A stretch of 64,000 nt of DNA. Source: Hymenobacter glacialis (GTDB lineage: Bacteria; Bacteroidota; Bacteroidia; Cytophagales; Hymenobacteraceae). The DNA lies in contig NZ_MDZC01000014.1 in the NCBI RefSeq assembly GCF_001816165.1, positions 62,001-126,000 on the forward strand, in the 5' to 3' direction. How positions within the stretch are numbered: the first letter of the stretch is position 1; each line of letters starts with the position of its first letter. Shown one piece after another: positions 60,853 through 64,000 of this stretch. The notes beneath the pieces are model-generated. The model saw only the letters and a program-made list of their open reading frames with translations. It was not told where the DNA came from and did no database searches. A program made the translations under genes and the position numbers.

Positions 60853-61315
60853 GGGAATGCAAGGTTGGAAACAGCCGAAAGGTAGCCGGCAATTCTGAAG
60901 ACTTTCTGATGAGCCATCCATTCCTTGTCCGGGGCTTCCATGCCTGCGCCGTTCCCTGCAGCCGGCTCTCGGGGTTCTGCGGCCCCGCTGCCTTCTTGCC
61001 GCACCGAGCCATGGCCTTGGGTGACTCTGCATGCACGCCGAAAGTGCCGCTGGTGCCACAGCTCGGCCTGGATGCGAGCCATCGCTGCACAGGCACAGAG
61101 CGGCCGGCCCGGCACAGTGGCAAGTTAAAAGGCAAGGGAACAAATCGCGCAAAGCGGTGTTAGCGAGCCTGAGCGGCCCGCTCACTCGGCCCTAACGTGT
61201 GCCGGCCGGCACCAGCCCGGCCCTCGCCGGTGCCCAACGTCCGGCCGGGGCGGGTTTGCGTAGGTACGCTTTGGCGGCCTGGCCGCTACATTTTTCGTCT
61301 TCCTTTTAGGACTGT
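60853..61315. other. Intergenic region between divergent genes
   Basis: 460 nt between the regulator (-) and MsrA (+) genes. It contains a perfect 14-bp palindrome GTGCCGGCCGGCAC at 61199-61212 and other GC-rich inverted pieces. No gene recognised. Promoters of both genes are expected. Confidence 0.4.
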
Positions 61316-62011
61316 ATGCCCATGACCCATTTTTTGAAAACTAACCTCACGGCCCTGTTGGTATTGCTGCTGCTGGCTTCCTGTACCGAACAGCCTGCCG
61401 GCGCTCAGCAAACCACCACCCAATCCGCGGTTCGGTCCACGGTCGGACCCGCGCCCGCAAACATGCAGGGTCTGGCCACGGCCACCTTCGCCGGCGGCTG
61501 CTTCTGGTGCACCGAAGAGGTGTTTGAGGAGCTCAAGGGCGTGAAAGCTGTGGTGTCGGGCTACAGCGGCGGGCGCGAAGCCAACCCCACTTACGAGCAA
61601 GTAGGTGCGGGCGAAACCAGCCACGCCGAAGCTGTGGAGGTATACTACGACCCCAAGGAAGTAAGCTTTGCCACGCTGGTGGATGTGTTTTTCCGGGCCG
61701 CCCACGACCCCACCACCCTCAACCGCCAGGGCCCCGATGCCGGGGCGCAGTACCGCTCCGTAGCCTTCTACCGCAGTCCTGCCGAAAAGAAAGCCATCGA
61801 CGACGCCATTGCCCGCGTCAATGCCAGCAAGCAATACGGCAGCGCCATCGTCACCCAGGTGGTACCGTTCCAGAAGTTCTGGCCTGCCGAGGACTACCAC
61901 CAGGGCTACTACCGCCTCCACCCCGAGTCTGGGTACATAGAAAACGTGTCGGTTCCTAAAGTGGAGAAGTTCCGACACAAATTCCCCGAGCTGCTGAAAA
62001 ACCCGCTGTAA
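61316..62011 (+). CDS. msrA: Lipoprotein peptide-methionine (S)-S-oxide reductase
   Basis: 231 aa; the ATG at 61316 or 61322. Lipobox LLASC (Cys23), so it works outside the cytoplasmic membrane. MsrA catalytic motif GGCFWCTEEVFEELKGV with Cys62, then SGYSGGREANPTYEQV, HAEAVEVYYDP and AEDYHQGYY. Repairs oxidised Met in envelope proteins. A resolving Cys pair at the C-terminus is not obvious, so the reductant is unclear. Confidence 0.94.
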   Translation: MPMTHFLKTNLTALLVLLLLASCTEQPAGAQQTTTQSAVRSTVGPAPANMQGLATATFAGGCFWCTEEVFEELKGVKAVVSGYSGGREANPTYEQVGAGETSHAEAVEVYYDPKEVSFATLVDVFFRAAHDPTTLNRQGPDAGAQYRSVAFYRSPAEKKAIDDAIARVNASKQYGSAIVTQVVPFQKFWPAEDYHQGYYRLHPESGYIENVSVPKVEKFRHKFPELLKNPL

Positions 62012-62028
62012 ACAGCTGGTCTTCTACA

Positions 62029-62103
62029 GTGCCAACGCAGAAAGCATCCTCTCACCTGGGAACAAATCGTTCCGGGATGAGAGGATGCTTTCTGCGTTGG
62101 CAC
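62029..62103. terminator. Perfect 26-bp inverted repeat between convergent genes
   Basis: Arms 62029-62054 and 62078-62103 (GTGCCAACGCAGAAAGCATCC... on the left) are perfect reverse complements with an inner GAAC/GTTC hairpin. It lies between MsrA (+) and the DUF6134 gene (-). Confidence 0.82.
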
Positions 62104-62157
62104 GGTGGGGAGGCGCGGCAGCACCGGTTTTACTGCACCCACAAAAGCAGCTTCGCG

Positions 62158-62778
62158 CTACTCTGGCAGCAGGCGAATAATGAAGTTTCGGAGTGGGTTT
62201 TTCTTGATGATGGTAACGAGCTGCCCGTTTGTGTACTGGTATTCGTCCTCGCGCCCGTCGCGCAGGGCCCGCCAGTTGCCCGCTTTGTTGCGACTCAGGG
62301 CAAAGTAGTCGCCAAAGTATTCGGCATAGGCCCGCGTCTGGCCGGGCGGCGGCTCAGCAAAAAACATATTGGTCACCGTGTACCGGATAGGCTGCTTCTC
62401 GATGGCCTTGTACTCGTGCTTGTACTGTTTGGCCACGATGTCATAATGGTCGCCTTTCCACTCGGCGCGGGACGAAAAATCGCCCTGGTTGGTGTGCGCC
62501 TCCACCGTCGAGAGCATCAGCTGCCCGTTGCGGAAGCGGTTCGTCACCTGGTAATAAATTTTGAGGCGGTAAATCAGGAAATTGACTTTCACGTCGCTCA
62601 CCAGCGAGTACGTCACATCGGTTCCTGCCGCGGCCTGCCGCGTGGCCGTCATGGTGCCCACCCGAATGCCTGCCACGTCAATGGCGTAGTGCCGCACCTC
62701 GGCTGCAGCAGGCCGGGCGGTAGCGGGCGGCGTGGGCTGCGCCAACGCGCTGAGCAGGAGCAAGGCGGAAAACAGCAC
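62158..62778 (-). CDS. Exported DUF6134-like protein
   Basis: 206 aa if read from the GTG at 62778 (signal peptide LFSALLLLSALAQ). An ATG at 62832 would begin inside the terminator of the upstream gene, so it is less likely. The domain has YAIDVAGIRVGTMTATR, VKVNFLIYRLKIYYQVTNRF and VTNMFFAEPPPGQTRAYAEY, matching exported DUF6134 (DUF3108-like) proteins of Bacteroidota. Predicted beta-rich; function unknown. Confidence 0.82.
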   Translation of the reverse strand: MLFSALLLLSALAQPTPPATARPAAAEVRHYAIDVAGIRVGTMTATRQAAAGTDVTYSLVSDVKVNFLIYRLKIYYQVTNRFRNGQLMLSTVEAHTNQGDFSSRAEWKGDHYDIVAKQYKHEYKAIEKQPIRYTVTNMFFAEPPPGQTRAYAEYFGDYFALSRNKAGNWRALRDGREDEYQYTNGQLVTIIKKNPLRNFIIRLLPE

Positions 62779-62800
62779 GGGGGGAGCAACTAAGTGGGTG

Positions 62801-62838
62801 AAAAAAAGGCCACGCCCCCCATCGGGCGGCATGGCCTT
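62801..62838 (-). terminator. Rho-independent terminator of the DUF547 gene
   Basis: Minus-strand AAGGCCATGCCGCCCGATGG followed by GGGGCGTGGCC and seven T. It ends 46 nt after the DUF547 stop and overlaps the first possible ATG of the DUF6134 gene. Confidence 0.8.
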
Positions 62839-62883
62839 CCGGCAGCGTGGCCAGAATCGGCAGGCAAGAGACTTGCCCCTGCC

Positions 62884-63696
62884 TTATTGCTTGTTCAGGT
62901 TCCAGTTGTAGTCCAGGTAGCCAACTTTGGCATTGGTGCTCATTTTGGTCTTGGAGTAGCGGTTCACCCACTTTGCCACCGACTGGCCGCTTTTCTCCCA
63001 GTCGCCCTTGTACCAGTCAAAGTACTTCGAGAGCTGGGCCGTCGACTTGCCGATTTTGTTCTTGGTCGGGTCATTAACAAAATCCCGGGCCTGGTCTTCG
63101 AGCTGCTTTTCCAGCTCCGACGCGGTGAAGGCCTCGTTGCGCAGACGCGGGCAGGAAATAGAAGCACACACCAGTGCAAAGTGAATGCGCGGGTCGTCAA
63201 ACTTCTTGCGCAAAATCCCGTGCTCGATGTTGTCGAGGCTCGTCTTTTCGCCGCCGATGCTGAAAAACTTGATGGCCCAGGGAGTGGTCACAAACGGAAT
63301 CTTGATTTTCGAGCCAATGTCCTTGATGCTCTGCACCGGGTAGTGGTCGAGCACGAGGCGGATGGTGTAGGCATTGTAGGCGTTAATCCAGTAAGCCATC
63401 TGGTCGTTTTTCGACCAGCTGGCAGCGGGCGGGTTCTTGCTGAGCATCGCCAGGTACTGGTCAAAAGCCTGCTCATCGGCCTTAAAGCCTTTGTAGTCGA
63501 CCAGCCCCTGCGCCGAAACGTGTTTTTTAAGCAGCTTGTCGAAGGCACCGTGGTCGACCGCGGCACTGGCAGCGGCCACTTCGTAGGCGGGGCTGGCCAC
63601 CGGATTGAAGCCGGGCGCTACCATGGCAACGGCGGTCAGGGTGCCCGTGGCCAGGACCAGGGCCGCGATGGTTGAGGATTTCATGAGCTTGTTCAT
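62884..63696 (-). CDS. DUF547 exported protein
   Basis: 270 aa from the ATG at 63696; the frame upstream of it is not coding-like. Signal or anchor (IAALVLATGTLTAVAMVA). DUF547 core: DHGAFDKLLKKHVSAQGLVDYKG, MAYWINAYNAYTIRLVLDHYP, DNIEHGILRKKFDDPRIHFALVCASISCPRLRNEAF (motif FALVCASISCPRLR). The Cys-His-like core CASISCP is intact. DUF547 has a papain-like or transglutaminase-type relationship proposed in the family. Function unknown. Confidence 0.9.
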   Translation of the reverse strand: MNKLMKSSTIAALVLATGTLTAVAMVAPGFNPVASPAYEVAAASAAVDHGAFDKLLKKHVSAQGLVDYKGFKADEQAFDQYLAMLSKNPPAASWSKNDQMAYWINAYNAYTIRLVLDHYPVQSIKDIGSKIKIPFVTTPWAIKFFSIGGEKTSLDNIEHGILRKKFDDPRIHFALVCASISCPRLRNEAFTASELEKQLEDQARDFVNDPTKNKIGKSTAQLSKYFDWYKGDWEKSGQSVAKWVNRYSKTKMSTNAKVGYLDYNWNLNKQ

Positions 63697-63946
63697 AAGA
63701 GAAGTATACGGGAAAGCGCCGCTGTAAAGATTGCCCCTTGGCAATCTCCGGGCTGCTGTAGTTTCGTAGAATGCAAAAAGGCTGCCACGAAGGCCGCCAC
63801 CCCGGCGACCCCATTGCGAGGCCTCATTAGGGGCCCGGCAAAGCGCCGGTCGGGTTCATTTAACAGTCGGAAAGACTTTTTGGCGCATTAAAGCGCAGCT
63901 TTGCCAATTAATGCAGAATTTGCAGCTCCATAGCCATCCTGCCCCA

Positions 63947-64000
63947 ATGCTCAGCGTCATTATTCCCACCTACAACGAAGCCGCCAATATTGGCCGGCTG
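63947..64000 (+). CDS. Family 2 glycosyltransferase, N-terminal fragment (runs off the window)
   Basis: Eighteen codons from the ATG at 63947 read MLSVIIPTYNEAANIGRL, the standard opening of GT2 enzymes (nucleotide-sugar binding Rossmann-like start). The rest lies beyond the window. No function beyond GT2 can be assigned. Confidence 0.75.
   Translation, partial: MLSVIIPTYNEAANIGRL

Noticed and set aside
1..64000. tRNA, rRNA or transposase genes
   Set aside because: No tRNA-like cloverleaf, rRNA segment or transposase family protein was recognised by eye; a covariance-model search would be needed to exclude small RNAs.

Overview
The window is GC-rich, gene-dense bacterial chromosome. The protein families point to an aerobic member of the Bacteroidota, most likely Hymenobacter or a close relative. 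They include a T9SS/FlgD-type C-terminal domain, DUF4112 and DUF6134 proteins, an RND tripartite pump with a lipoprotein TolC, lipoprotein signals, and promoters resembling the Bacteroidota -7 element TAnnTTTG. No 16S rRNA gene or other decisive marker is present, so the genus is an inference. No rRNA, tRNA, CRISPR array or transposase gene was recognised.

Layout. 1-1275: the end of a MotA/ZorA-like coiled-coil protein and a MotB/ZorB-like OmpA protein. 1456-3872: class II aldolase, a small sorting-domain protein and a small DUF1153-like HTH protein. 4074-8686: a clock-like signalling operon, kaiC - kaiB - kaiB - PAS histidine kinase - receiver protein; the second kaiB carries an apparent one-base deletion. 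8825-15352: an S9 peptidase, a DUF4112 protein, and a light-sensing patch with two BLUF photoreceptors around a GAF protein. 15618-24355: SulP transporter, FAD amine oxidase, HelD helicase, a 5'-nucleotidase interrupted by an in-frame stop, and an MFS transporter.

24518-32618 is a dedicated inorganic-sulfur locus on the minus strand. It encodes an ArsR-type regulator, TauE/SafE exporter, persulfide dioxygenase-rhodanese fusion, rhodanese, split YeeE/YedE transporter with a methyltransferase between its halves, TsdA-like dihaem cytochrome c, outer-membrane porin and DsrE protein. Two 16-bp sites, ATGA-N8-TCAT, precede the regulator and the exporter genes. A related perfect dyad precedes a TlpA thioredoxin gene at 35.5 kb, which suggests a small sulfur or redox regulon. 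32876-38369: a second, intact 5'-nucleotidase, a Cys-rich GDCC protein, thioredoxin, a frameshifted D-lactate dehydrogenase and UspA.

38760-47290 is an envelope-stress region with twin coiled-coil lipoproteins, three different MscS channels, a CPA1 antiporter, DUF421 and DUF389 membrane proteins. 48201-54201 is a metal-type RND efflux operon. 54475-58849 carries lipid/sugar genes (two PAP2 phosphatases, an ArnT-like GT39 and a nucleotide-sugar epimerase). 58925-60852 is an OmpR-type two-component system. The window closes with MsrA, DUF6134, DUF547 and the start of a GT2 glycosyltransferase.

Throughout, long dispersed palindromes (at least seven copies, plus other hairpin types) sit between genes. 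They share a template GTCATSCTGAGC-(variable)-CGAAG and often fall at sub-operon boundaries.
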